Of a stretch of 64,000 nt of DNA, positions 1 through 9,697 are shown piece after piece. The stretch comes from Xiphydria camelus (lineage: Eukaryota; Arthropoda; Insecta; Hymenoptera; Xiphydriidae), in NCBI GenBank assembly GCA_963678675.1, contig OY783194.1, positions 11,066,607 through 11,130,606 of the forward strand. The letters run 5' to 3'. The position numbers were made by a program, and so were the translations under genes. Below the pieces are notes generated by a model. That model worked only from the letters and a program-made list of their open reading frames with translations. It did no database searches and was not told where the DNA came from. Position 1 is the stretch's first letter; every line of letters starts with the position of its first letter.

Positions 1-1078
1 TCGCCGTTGATCCTTTCCCTCTTAATCCTTGTACATAATGCATCTGTTAATATGAAGTTTGATCCGAAACCCTTCCATCCTTCCTATTGTAACACTCTCG
101 TAACAATACAGTCCGATTATTTTATATTCATAAGGTTTTATCAGCTTTACGCGTTATTCCTCGTTGTTTTCGTTATTTAACCTTGCATTCATACATTATT
201 ACTGATGGATTATTAATAAATTAATTCATGAAAGTGACTCTACTGGCTTGTGCTATTTTTCGTCCGGTATTTCCTTCCGCAAGATATTTGGATAAATGTA
301 CCCCTTCGATCTTGAAGAGTTTGGTTGGAATAAGCAAGACGGATAGTGGACAGAGTTTAGGCATTAGGAGGCATACAAGATGTCACAATCAGCGGGACAG
401 GATTTCGTGTAATCATGATTTATTAGAATTTTTTCATTCATAAAATTAGCTCCCGCAGGGGAAATTACATTTTGTACTGTAAACTATGAGATAGATGTAC
501 CTCATCTAGAGAGCTACTAATGAAGTATAAAATATCAATTGAACACAGATTTGTTGATACAGAAACGATTACTATCCACTTCGTTGTTCAAATGCCCCCG
601 CGATCGGATCAATTAAAAATAACGTTAAAGAACCACAACACGATGATTTCTACACCGACATTTGCGGGAACGGCTCGTAATATCTTATATCAAGGCAACT
701 ACATCGCGACTTTTTCTGTTCCGCGATAGGCTTCGCTTCCTGAAACAATGTTACGTTCAATCGTCGTCGTCTCCCAGTCCCAGGCTTTCCACAGATATCG
801 GTCGCAGACAATGTACCACCGCTGGGAGGAGGGGGATCGGCTGAACGAGCAGTAGGGCGAGGCGGAGATGGAGGTTTTTCTGTGTGCGTGTGGAGGTGGG
901 GGGGGGGGGGGGGGCGGCGGCGGCTCGGTTGGGGATTAGTACCTCCCTCAGATTTCTGTGGAAAATTATAATAAAATATAATACATAACCGCGTCCGCGT
1001 CTCCTTACTCTCCACCGTCGTTCCTCGTCGCTCGTCTTCCTTTTGAAGGTGACTTGCAAGGAAACCGTTTCATGTGTA

Positions 1079-1255
1079 CCTCGCCGATTTCGTTCATTCT
1101 GTTATTATGGTATTCGACAACAAGGTCTAAGAGAGAGATACGTATTTCTCTTCTCAGCGGATAAAGTTTCTCCGCAGAATCCGCAGATTAAAAAAAACGT
1201 GTCTCTTACATCTTGATGTAGAATAACAATATCAGAATAAACGAGGTCGGCGAGG
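1079..1255. mobile_element. MITE with 60-bp imperfect TIRs and TA duplication (left arm)
   Basis: A 177-bp segment starts CCTCGCCGATTTCG and ends with the inverse, CGAGGTCGGCGAGG. Each end is flanked by TA (1077-1078 and 1256-1257). The terminal repeats pair for about 60 bp with mismatches. There is no coding capacity. TA duplication and size fit a mariner-mobilised MITE. It lies inside the giant palindrome, so it predates the palindrome. Confidence 0.65.
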
Positions 1256-1531
1256 TACACCGGAGACAGTATTACTTTGTTAGATAAGTTTGTAGGTGAT
1301 TCTACTAATTGTATGCCAATTGTCAGCTACTCCAGTGTGGAGTATTACCAGGAGATGCCACGAGGAGGCCAATTGACACGTTACACGAATTTCGTACGAC
1401 CTTTTTATCAATTTCTGAGGTTTACGAATTTCGTGTAACTTGATCTCCCACCCTACCGCCCTCGCTGCATGCGACTCCGAAGGCCGAATGGTGTTGGGGC
1501 TTGAGGGTAGTGGGTCTCGTCCAGCACGTGC

Positions 1532-2596
1532 TCACAGCAAATGTTCTATGTGCCCTCCTCTGATTTCCTCTCGACATTGATATCGTATGCGCTCCTCTAA
1601 GTTTTCTTGCGTATTCCGCAACATATTTCGGGGAATGGCGGCACATTCTTGTTGAATCAACCTTTTCAGGTGATCGACGCTCTCAATTATTCGCACCCCA
1701 TCATAAATTTTCATCTTGAGGTAACCCCATAAAAAAAAGTCCAGTGGAGTAAGGTCGGGCGATCGAGGTGGCCACTCTGTTGGCGCTCTTAATCCAATCC
1801 AACGAGCTTCGCCAAAGACATCATTCAATAGTTCAGTAACTCTTTGACTTGAGTGTGGCGGTGCGCCATCGTGTTGAAAAATGACCTCCTGATCGTCCAT
1901 CACTTCAAGAATAGCTGGCAGTATTTGATGCTCCAAGAGGTCCAAATAGAATTGAGCATTTAAATTTCCGTCTATAAAAATAGGACCAACAATTTTATCG
2001 CCAAGGATCCCCGCCCATACGTTCACTTTCTGCTTATTTTGCACATTTTGCTCGCGAAGAATATGAGGATTCCTAGCGCACCAGTATCTATGAAAATGTG
2101 ACCGTACTTCACCATTCACAAAGAAAGTACATTCATCTGTAAAGCAGATACTTTGTAACACATCGGGTTGTCGGTCCATTCGTTGCAGCATCGTTTGGCA
2201 AAACGTCAATCTTCTTTGGCGATCACCGCGATGAGGTAACGCTTGGTGCGTCTGTCCTTTATAATTCTTGATTTTATTTAATCGCAGCACTCGTTGCACA
2301 GTGGACTTGGGAATCCCTGTTTGTCGCGATATCCCTCTAATCGACTGCTTCATGTTGTTTTCCACGATCTGGAGAATGGTTCTTTCAACTACCGGATCTA
2401 CTTTCGGGCGTCCTGGATTTAGTAGATTCACGGTCGACCCCGTCCTTTGAAATTTTCGTAGTATCACCGACACCGTTGAAGCACTCAATTGGCACTCTGG
2501 ATGTCTCTCCCGAAAAATGTGTACCACTTCACGGTGTGGTAATTGCGCCGCCAACATCACTATCTCCGCCTTCTCGGCCTCGGTATAGCGTCGCAT
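1532..2596 (-). CDS. Mariner/Tc1-superfamily transposase, rosa-like, left-arm copy
   Basis: Uninterrupted 354-codon ORF, full length for a mariner-type cut-and-paste transposase that binds the terminal repeats and moves the element in the nucleus. Residues 1-65 look like a helix-turn-helix and about 85-108 like a second one. The catalytic triad reads D154 (FTDE), D243 (QHDGAPPH) and D286 (SPDLTPLDFFLWGYLK). I count 42 residues between the second and third Asp, not the 34 of classical mariner, closest to the DD41D (rosa) group. The ATG sits 25 bases after an in-frame-free leader ending in cagtcactg. It faces the second copy head to head. It differs from that copy at residue 216 (Phe here). No terminal repeats specific to this gene were found. 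Confidence 0.85.
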   Translation of the reverse strand: MRRYTEAEKAEIVMLAAQLPHREVVHIFRERHPECQLSASTVSVILRKFQRTGSTVNLLNPGRPKVDPVVERTILQIVENNMKQSIRGISRQTGIPKSTVQRVLRLNKIKNYKGQTHQALPHRGDRQRRLTFCQTMLQRMDRQPDVLQSICFTDECTFFVNGEVRSHFHRYWCARNPHILREQNVQNKQKVNVWAGILGDKIVGPIFIDGNLNAQFYLDLLEHQILPAILEVMDDQEVIFQHDGAPPHSSQRVTELLNDVFGEARWIGLRAPTEWPPRSPDLTPLDFFLWGYLKMKIYDGVRIIESVDHLKRLIQQECAAIPRNMLRNTQENLEERIRYQCREEIRGGHIEHLL

Positions 2597-3124
2597 TGTT
2601 TTTCAGTCACTGGCGCGCTTACACTGCACTAATGATGCACAAAAACTACGAACACTCTATCGATACGGGAATGCTCGAAAACTCCTTTTGCTACTTGAGT
2701 TCGCTAAGATGACCTGTCTTCACCTACGGCTCAGATGTACGACAGTGGAGCTCTTTCTCTACACGGCACTTCAACTCTGTACCGCATTGATTTGAAACAT
2801 TTGAATCACATAACAGAGAACCATACTTTTCAGGAAAGACAAAAAACTAATAAATAGCCTAACTAGAAAACAGCATCTACTTCTTTCCTGAAAAGTATGG
2901 TTCTCTGTTATGTGATTCAAATGTTTCAAATCAATGCGGTACAGAGTTGAAGTGCCGTGTAGAGAAAGAGCTCCACTGTCGTACATCTGAGCCGTATGTG
3001 AAGACAGGTCATCTTAGCGAACTCAAGTAGCAAAAGGAGTTTTCGAGCATTCCCGTATCGATAGAGTGTTCGTAGTTTTTGTGCATCATTAGTGCAGTGT
3101 AAGCGCGCCAGTGACTGAAAAACA

Positions 3125-4189
3125 ATGCGACGCTATACCGAGGCCGAGAAGGCGGAGATAGTGATGTTGGCGGCGCAATTACCACACCGTGAAGTGGTAC
3201 ACATTTTTCGGGAGAGACATCCAGAGTGCCAATTGAGTGCTTCAACGGTGTCGGTGATACTACGAAAATTTCAAAGGACGGGGTCGACCGTGAATCTACT
3301 AAATCCAGGACGCCCGAAAGTAGATCCGGTAGTTGAAAGAACCATTCTCCAGATCGTGGAAAACAACATGAAGCAGTCGATTAGAGGGATATCGCGACAA
3401 ACAGGGATTCCCAAGTCCACTGTGCAACGAGTGCTGCGATTAAATAAAATCAAGAATTATAAAGGACAGACGCACCAAGCGTTACCTCATCGCGGTGATC
3501 GCCAAAGAAGATTGACGTTTTGCCAAACGATGCTGCAACGAATGGACCGACAACCCGATGTGTTACAAAGTATCTGCTTTACAGATGAATGTACTTTCTT
3601 TGTGAATGGTGAAGTACGGTCACATTTTCATAGATACTGGTGCGCTAGGAATCCTCATATTCTTCGCGAGCAAAATGTGCAAAATAAGCAGAAAGTGAAC
3701 GTATGGGCGGGGATCCTTGGCGATAAAATTGTTGGTCCTATTTTTATAGACGGAAATTTAAATGCTCAATCCTATTTGGACCTCTTGGAGCATCAAATAC
3801 TGCCAGCTATTCTTGAAGTGATGGACGATCAGGAGGTCATTTTTCAACACGATGGCGCACCGCCACACTCAAGTCAAAGAGTTACTGAACTATTGAATGA
3901 TGTCTTTGGCGAAGCTCGTTGGATTGGATTAAGAGCGCCAACAGAGTGGCCACCTCGATCGCCCGACCTTACTCCACTGGACTTTTTTTTATGGGGTTAC
4001 CTCAAGATGAAAATTTATGATGGGGTGCGAATAATTGAGAGCGTCGATCACCTGAAAAGGTTGATTCAACAAGAATGTGCCGCCATTCCCCGAAATATGT
4101 TGCGGAATACGCAAGAAAACTTAGAGGAGCGCATACGATATCAATGTCGAGAGGAAATCAGAGGAGGGCACATAGAACATCTGCTGTGA
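3125..4189 (+). CDS. Mariner/Tc1-superfamily transposase, rosa-like, right-arm copy
   Basis: Mirror copy of the left-arm gene, 354 codons with no stop or frameshift and the same motifs: D154, D243 and D286, GRP linker near residue 61, and WGYLK after the last Asp. Residue 216 is Ser instead of Phe. The start codon follows the same leader, and the two genes are divergent from the central spacer about 240 bp upstream of each. Two intact copies suggest either very recent duplication or conversion between arms. Activity cannot be inferred from sequence alone. Confidence 0.85.
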   Translation: MRRYTEAEKAEIVMLAAQLPHREVVHIFRERHPECQLSASTVSVILRKFQRTGSTVNLLNPGRPKVDPVVERTILQIVENNMKQSIRGISRQTGIPKSTVQRVLRLNKIKNYKGQTHQALPHRGDRQRRLTFCQTMLQRMDRQPDVLQSICFTDECTFFVNGEVRSHFHRYWCARNPHILREQNVQNKQKVNVWAGILGDKIVGPIFIDGNLNAQSYLDLLEHQILPAILEVMDDQEVIFQHDGAPPHSSQRVTELLNDVFGEARWIGLRAPTEWPPRSPDLTPLDFFLWGYLKMKIYDGVRIIESVDHLKRLIQQECAAIPRNMLRNTQENLEERIRYQCREEIRGGHIEHLL

Positions 4190-4465
4190 GCACGTGCTGG
4201 ACGAGACCCACTACCCTCAAGCCCCAACACCATTCGGCCTTCGGAGTCGCATGCAGCGAGGGCGGTAGGGTGGGAGATCAAGTTACACGAAATTCGTAAA
4301 CCTCAGAAATTGATAAAAAGGTCGTACGAAATTCGTGTAACGTGTCAATTGGCCTCCTCGTGGCATCTCCTGGTAATACTCCACACTGGAGTAGCTGACA
4401 ATTGGCATACAATTAGTAGAATCACCTACAAACTTATCTAACAAAGTAATACTGTCTCCGGTGTA

Positions 4466-4642
4466 CCTCGCCGACCTCGTTTATTCTGATATTGTTATTC
4501 TACATCAAGATGTAAGAGACACGTTTTTTTTAATCTGCGGATTCTGCGGAGAAACTTTATCCGCTGAGAAGAGAAATACGTATCTCTCTCTTAGACCTTG
4601 TTGTCGAATACCATAATAACAGAATGAACGAAATCGGCGAGG
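4466..4642. mobile_element. MITE with 60-bp imperfect TIRs (right arm)
   Basis: Mirror copy of the 177-bp MITE at 1079-1255, with the same CCTCGCC ends and TA flanks at 4464-4465 and 4643-4644. It was duplicated with the arm. Confidence 0.65.
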
Positions 4643-5718
4643 TACACATGAAACGGTTTCCTTGCAAGTCACCTTCAAAAGGAAGACGAGCGACGAGGAA
4701 CGACGGTGGAGAGTAAGGAGACGCGGACGCGGTTATGTATTATATTTTATTATAATTTTCCACAGAAATCTGAGGGAGGTACTAATCCCCAACCGAGCCG
4801 CCGCCGCCCCCCCCCCCCCCCACCTCCACACGCACACAGAAAAACCTCCATCTCCGCCTCGCCCTACTGCTCGTTCAGCCGATCCCCCTCCTCCCAGCGG
4901 TGGTACATTGTCTGCGACCGATATCTGTGGAAAGCCTGGGACTGGGAGACGACGACGATTGAACGTAACATTGTTTCAGGAAGCGAAGCCTATCGCGGAA
5001 CAGAAAAAGTCGCGATGTAGTTGCCTTGATATAAGATATTACGAGCCGTTCCCGCAAATGTCGGTGTAGAAATCATCGTGTTGTGGTTCTTTAACGTTAT
5101 TTTTAATTGATCCGATCGCGGGGGCATTTGAACAACGAAGTGGATAGTAATCGTTTCTGTATCAACAAATCTGTGTTCAATTGATATTTTATACTTCATT
5201 AGTAGCTCTCTAGATGAGATACATCTATCTCATAGTTTACAGTACAAAATGTAATTTCCCCTGCGGGAGCTAATTTTATGAATGAAAAAATTCTAATAAA
5301 TCATGATTACACGAAATCCTGTCCCGCTGATTGTGACATCTTGTATGCCTCCTAATGCCTAAACTCTGTCCACTATCCGTCTTGCTTATTCCAACCAAAC
5401 TCTTCAAGATCGAAGGGGTACATTTATCCAAATATCTTGCGGAACGAAATACCGGACGAAAAATAGCACAAGCCAGTAGAGTCACTTTCATGAATTAATT
5501 TATTAATAATCCATCAGTAATAATGTATGAATGCAAGGTTAAATAACGAAAACAACGAGGAATAACGCGTAAAGCTGATAAAACCTTAAGAATATAAAAT
5601 AATCGGACCGTATTGTTACGAGAGTGTTACAATAGGAAGGATGGAAGGGTTTCGGATCAAACTTCATATTAACAGATGCATTATGTACAAGGATTAAGAG
5701 GGAAAGGATCAACGGCGA

Positions 5719-7488
5719 CGAGTGATATAGAAACCGCCTCTAGTTGGAAGAATCCATTGTGATCGAGATTGGCTACGGCACCAGTGTCGGCGTAAATTGA
5801 TTACGATAACTGCTTCGAGTCACGTCCATTTTTTATCCAAAACGCTCAAGGTTCTTCAGCCTTTGCTCATGATCCGGGCTGTCACCGCCATCGCCAACAC
5901 TGCTCCTTCCTTTTTCAGCGAGGCTCCCGTTCTTCTCCACCGTTCATACTCCTGACGTGATGCCGCTGTCGGGTGTCACAGGAACTCTGCATGATTTGCG
6001 ACTGGGTGTAGATGGCCCGTTCTCTTGAACTCTTCACACACGTTGCTAGTACTGGTACCGTTTCAGGAACCCTTCGTGGTGATGACTTCCCCCTCTGTCT
6101 CGTCGCCTCGTCTCTGTCATTTTTTTCTTCCTTTTACCACACTCTCATTGCAAGTCTTGCTTCGACATTTCATGTTTCCGCCGATGCGTCTTTCTCTTAC
6201 AGCTATTCGAGTCTTGGACTGCCTTCGCTTTAAAAGAGTGCCCCTGCCGTTGACGCTGCTGCTGCTGTCCTTGCTGCTACTACGACTCGAATGTCTGGAA
6301 TCGTTGTCCATCGGAGCGGCCGCGTATCGCGATCGGCGAGATATCATTCAGGAGCTGGTGCGGAGTTGAGCAGTGTCGACCAGCTGCTGCTGCTGTTCGT
6401 CACTGTCTTCCACGTGGTTTTTCGGCGTCACTGCACTTTTCTTTCGCACTTTACTCACTCCTTCTGTCGGCGACTCTGCCGCGTTTTCTTTCCACGTCTT
6501 CCAATTTTCACCTTGACTCAGACTTTAATTTCATTTCAATTGCACCTTTCGTCGACGAGGCAGAGCTCGACCACTCTGGTGAGGACCACGTTGACGGTAG
6601 CCCCTTCCTCCACGACTACCAGTCGCATCAGCTTCTCTCTGCAATTAAATATCAGTCGTGTTATTTGGTTGAACGTCGAAAAGAAACCCGAATTATTATG
6701 TCTTATCGTTTCAAACAATTACTCACCATTATTCCAACATTCACAATTTTGAGGTTACACTTCACTTCTCCCGCATTTATCTACCACCCGCTTTTACAAT
6801 TTCAAATATTTCGCTCGTACGTAGCGCCATCTTCCAAAGCCAACTCTAACTAAAACACTGCCGAAGTCAAATTTCAGAAAAATTCAGGTCGCTGCACCTG
6901 CTCGACTAGCCATTGGACATACGGTATATGTGGAAAAAACATTGTTGAATAAATTTTGTATGAATAACGCTGTACACGCTCTTTACTTACTGTATATCAC
7001 CTATATATCTATGGTACCTACTAACAAGTTAAAACCCGATATGTCAAGAAAGTTGATTTTTCAGGAGACGCTTCAAACCACCGACCAATTCAATGGGCGT
7101 AGAGCGCAATCCGAATATTATTTTGTTAACCTACAAGTTGTAGGTGATTTGGAGCATATCGGGTTTTGCCATCATATTCTTCATTGCTGACTGCACATAT
7201 TGACATTAAAAACAAAAAATCGCTTCTTTTGACATCGGCTTTTGACTTAGTACCAGAGATATATTATCAGAATACTGTGTAGCAGTGGATTAATGCAATT
7301 TTTAACTACATTAATTCACTTTACACGTTTGTGATTCTTCCATGGCAAGTTAATACTACTTGTAGGAAAGGAATCGAATTTTACTGATGGATTAATATTT
7401 CGTACACAATCTGGTGTATTTGAACAACCTTTGGCGCAACAGGTTTTTTTCGAGGATGGCATTTTACAAAAAAAATATTTAATTTTAA
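5719..7488. other. No convincing gene; possible degraded minus-strand coding
   Basis: Sequence leaves the palindrome at 5719 and is moderately GC-rich up to about 6700, then AT-rich. A minus-strand ORF at 6117-6347 is rich in Ser and Arg (SSRSSSKDSSSS), and neighbouring minus frames are also basic. This could be a decayed gag-like or low-complexity protein, but I recognise no domain. AAACCCGATATG near 7033 is inverted at about 7158. At 6912 the tip GGACATACGGTATAT of the hairpin MITE at 14546 recurs. Confidence 0.4.
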
Positions 7489-8160
7489 TTAAGGGGGGGG
7501 GGGTAGGGTCTAAAAATCCATTTTTTTAAATTGCCTTTTCTTATAGTAAAACGTTTAAAGAATGTTGTGTCCAAATTTCAAGTCAATCGGAGCAAAACAC
7601 TCAGTCATAGACCTTTAAGTCTCCGGTCCTCTAATACTGCGGAGCGGCAAGAACTCGGCGCTTTAAACGCTTGTTTCTCGAAACCAAGTTTTAAAAGTCC
7701 GTGGACAACGTCATTTAAAAACTACTGCACCGATTCTTTTCAAATTTTGTACACACTTTCTACTGTAACGACGCTACCCGGCGCTACCGGGTAGTCGCAC
7801 ACTTCGGCACGCTCTCTAACTGGCCCAGCTCGGGTAAGACAGCAGATAAAGATATGTTGGGCGCCAGGTGTCCCGGGACACCAAAGATATTCGCGATAGG
7901 CCACAGTCAGATCACGTGAACCGGAAACGGAACTCCGCTAGCTCAGCCCCGTATCGGCGAAGGAGAGGGGCGGGGTCGTGAGACAAAGAAATGAATTTGA
8001 GGCGGCTTCTAATCAAAGAAATAACACTCAGGATTTATTGAGAGAATAACTTATGCGATACAATATGGTCGGATAGCACAGATATCCGGTAATCACACGA
8101 AGACGGCACACGAAGATAATACCGGAGACACGCGTGAAGCTAACACCGAAGGTAATACAC

Positions 8161-8517
8161 GGAAATACGCACGAAGACAGCAGATAGTAACCGAATTCGA
8201 TTTCGGACGCGGAAATACGCACGAAGACAGCAGATAGTAACCGAGTTCGATTCCGGACGCGGAAATACGCCCGAAGACAGCAGATAATAACCGAATTCGC
8301 ACCGATCGCGGAGATACGCCCGAAGACAGCAGATAATAACCGAATTCGCACCGATCGCGGAGATACGCCCGAAGACAGCAGATAATAACCGAATTCGCAC
8401 CGATCGCGGAGATACGCCCGAAGACAGCAGATAGTAACCGAGTTCGCACCTATCGCGGAGATACGCCCGAAGACAGCAGATAGTAACCGAATTCGAATCA
8501 TACCGGTCGCGAGGTTC
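8161..8517. repeat. Tandem array of a 49-50-bp unit
   Basis: GAAGACAGCAGATA recurs with starts at 8173, 8223, 8273, 8322, 8371, 8420 and 8469, giving seven units. The period changes from 50 to 49 bp after the third. Later units share ACCGAATTCGCACCGATCGC, while earlier ones carry TTTCGGACGC or TTCCGGACGC. Because 49 is not a multiple of three, overlapping minus-strand ORFs rotate through frames and are artefacts. Confidence 0.93.
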
Positions 8518-8610
8518 GACCGCGAAGATAATACAACACGCACTTGGAACAAAGAGAATCACTAGAACTAATAGTACAGTAAAATTAAACATGAAAAGGG
8601 GGTGAACGCT

Positions 8611-9697
8611 GCATCAAATCAGGTATTTTTGCTTTTTTGATATGTTGTTTATGATGAAAAGAGGATGTTAAATCCAAGTTTTCGACCTCGGCAAATGACC
8701 GGATCATTGTCAAAAATCAAGAAAATCTCGAAATTTTTGACATTTTTTCAGTTCTTGTCGATTTTGACTCGGAAGGACTGGTTTTTCATAAAAGACCATC
8801 CTAACCATTATTGAAGTAGAGTGCTCCGTAGTATGCATCCACTGTAAGGGAGTCTCATGTGACAACGTTCCTGAGGTCACATTAAACCTCGATTATTCAC
8901 CCATGGATGACCTGCCAGACGAAGATGAATTAAACGAAGAATTGTGGGTGCCCGTCTCGGGTATTCTTGAAAACCCTTCTGACATCTCAGGAGACGGCGT
9001 CTTGGACCAACCAGGTCCATCAAAGAGGGCAAAATTTGATTAAAATAAACACATCTTCAAAATTGATGTCAGATTTTCAGTTATTTTTCATCGACGTATT
9101 ATACAAGTATTTCTTTTTAATATAATATTAATGATAATGATAATCACAAAAAAATTAAAGACATCGTAAGTAATTGCCAATACCTTGATTTTTACACATA
9201 CCCACGTCTGTAAATAAAAATACAAATAATAACTCATTTTTTGCTCAAGTGATTGAGGGGGAAGGGTCACTTTGAAGTCTCCTGAGATCCTAGGAGAGTG
9301 AACGGGTGGGAGAGGGTTTCTAAACAATATACTGGGCCTTCAGATACATGAACGGCACTGAAAATTGTGAAATTTTGATAAAAATCGTGTAACTTCAAAA
9401 ATTAGCCAAATTTTGAAAAGCTGTATCTTCGAAACTATTGGAGCTACAATAACCGTTCAGATCTCAAATTATTGCAAATTTAATCTACTTCAAAAAAATG
9501 GTTAGGATGATCTTTTATGAAAAACCAGTCCTTCCGAGTCAAAATCGACAAGAACTAAAAAAATGTCAAAAATTTCGAGATTTTCTTGATTTTTGACAAT
9601 GATCCGGTCATTTGCCGGAGTCGAAAACTTGGATTTAACATCCTCTTTTCATCATAAACAACATATCAAAAAAGCAAAAATACCTGATTTGATGCAT
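8611..9697 (+). mobile_element. Long-TIR element, deletion derivative of an XPG/CXC-type transposon
   Basis: Terminal inverted repeats of about 210 bp (8611-8820 and 9483-9697) begin GCATCAAATCAGGTATTTTT. CGCT flanks both sides (8607-8610 and 9698-9701), suggesting a four-base target duplication. The interior retains only the last coding piece of a protein whose relatives are seen at 43223-43606 and 54394-54900. It is nested in the LTR-like element and is non-autonomous. Confidence 0.7.
8813..9043 (+). pseudogene. C-terminal remnant of an XPG/CXC transposon protein
   Basis: An open frame of 76 codons runs from the end of the left terminal repeat to a TAA at 9041. It contains a Cys cluster (CSVVCIHCKGVSCDN) that aligns with the last part of the Cys-rich tail in the proteins at 43223-43606 and 54662-55367 (GLxCxxxCxxC.GxSCxN). 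An acidic stretch and a final GPSKRAKFD follow. No start codon or upstream exons remain, so it is a broken 3' end, not a gene. Confidence 0.65.

Larger units (their letters stand above)
1..5718. repeat. Giant near-perfect inverted repeat (palindrome)
   Basis: Base 1 pairs with base 5718 and the arms meet at 2839 and 2882, leaving a 42-bp unpaired spacer (2840-2881). Because pairing is still perfect at base 1, the palindrome may extend beyond the window. By eye the arms differ at about eight positions plus one G-run length (17 at 898-914 versus 15 at 4807-4821), so identity is above 99 percent. Each arm holds one transposase gene and one MITE; other ORFs there look spurious. This is either a recent inverted duplication or an assembly or read-foldback artefact; the substitutions between arms argue mildly for a real structure. 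Confidence 0.95.

Noticed and set aside
228..443. 71-codon ORF in the palindrome and its mirror at 5276-5491
   Set aside because: It is present only because the arms are duplicated, shows no domain, and its neighbours in all frames are equally short.
4662..5069. 135-codon Pro/Arg-rich ORF and mirror at 650-1059
   Set aside because: It is dominated by translation of a C/G homopolymer and runs in several frames at once; no support as a gene.
6012..6752. Overlapping plus ORFs of 73, 114 and 153 codons
   Set aside because: Leu/Ser-rich translations of pyrimidine-rich sequence in several frames; no recognisable domain.
7531..7794. ORF MPFLIVKRLKN..., with relatives at 45412-45813 and 10893-11150
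   Set aside because: Shared because all three are pieces of one TTAA MITE; frame and ends are not preserved as in a protein.
8161..8517. CRISPR-like array
   Set aside because: Units are contiguous tandem copies without unique spacers, and the genome is eukaryotic.
8028..8592. Three long overlapping minus ORFs with repeated LLSAVFGRIS peptide
   Set aside because: They are products of the 49-50-bp tandem array read in three frames.
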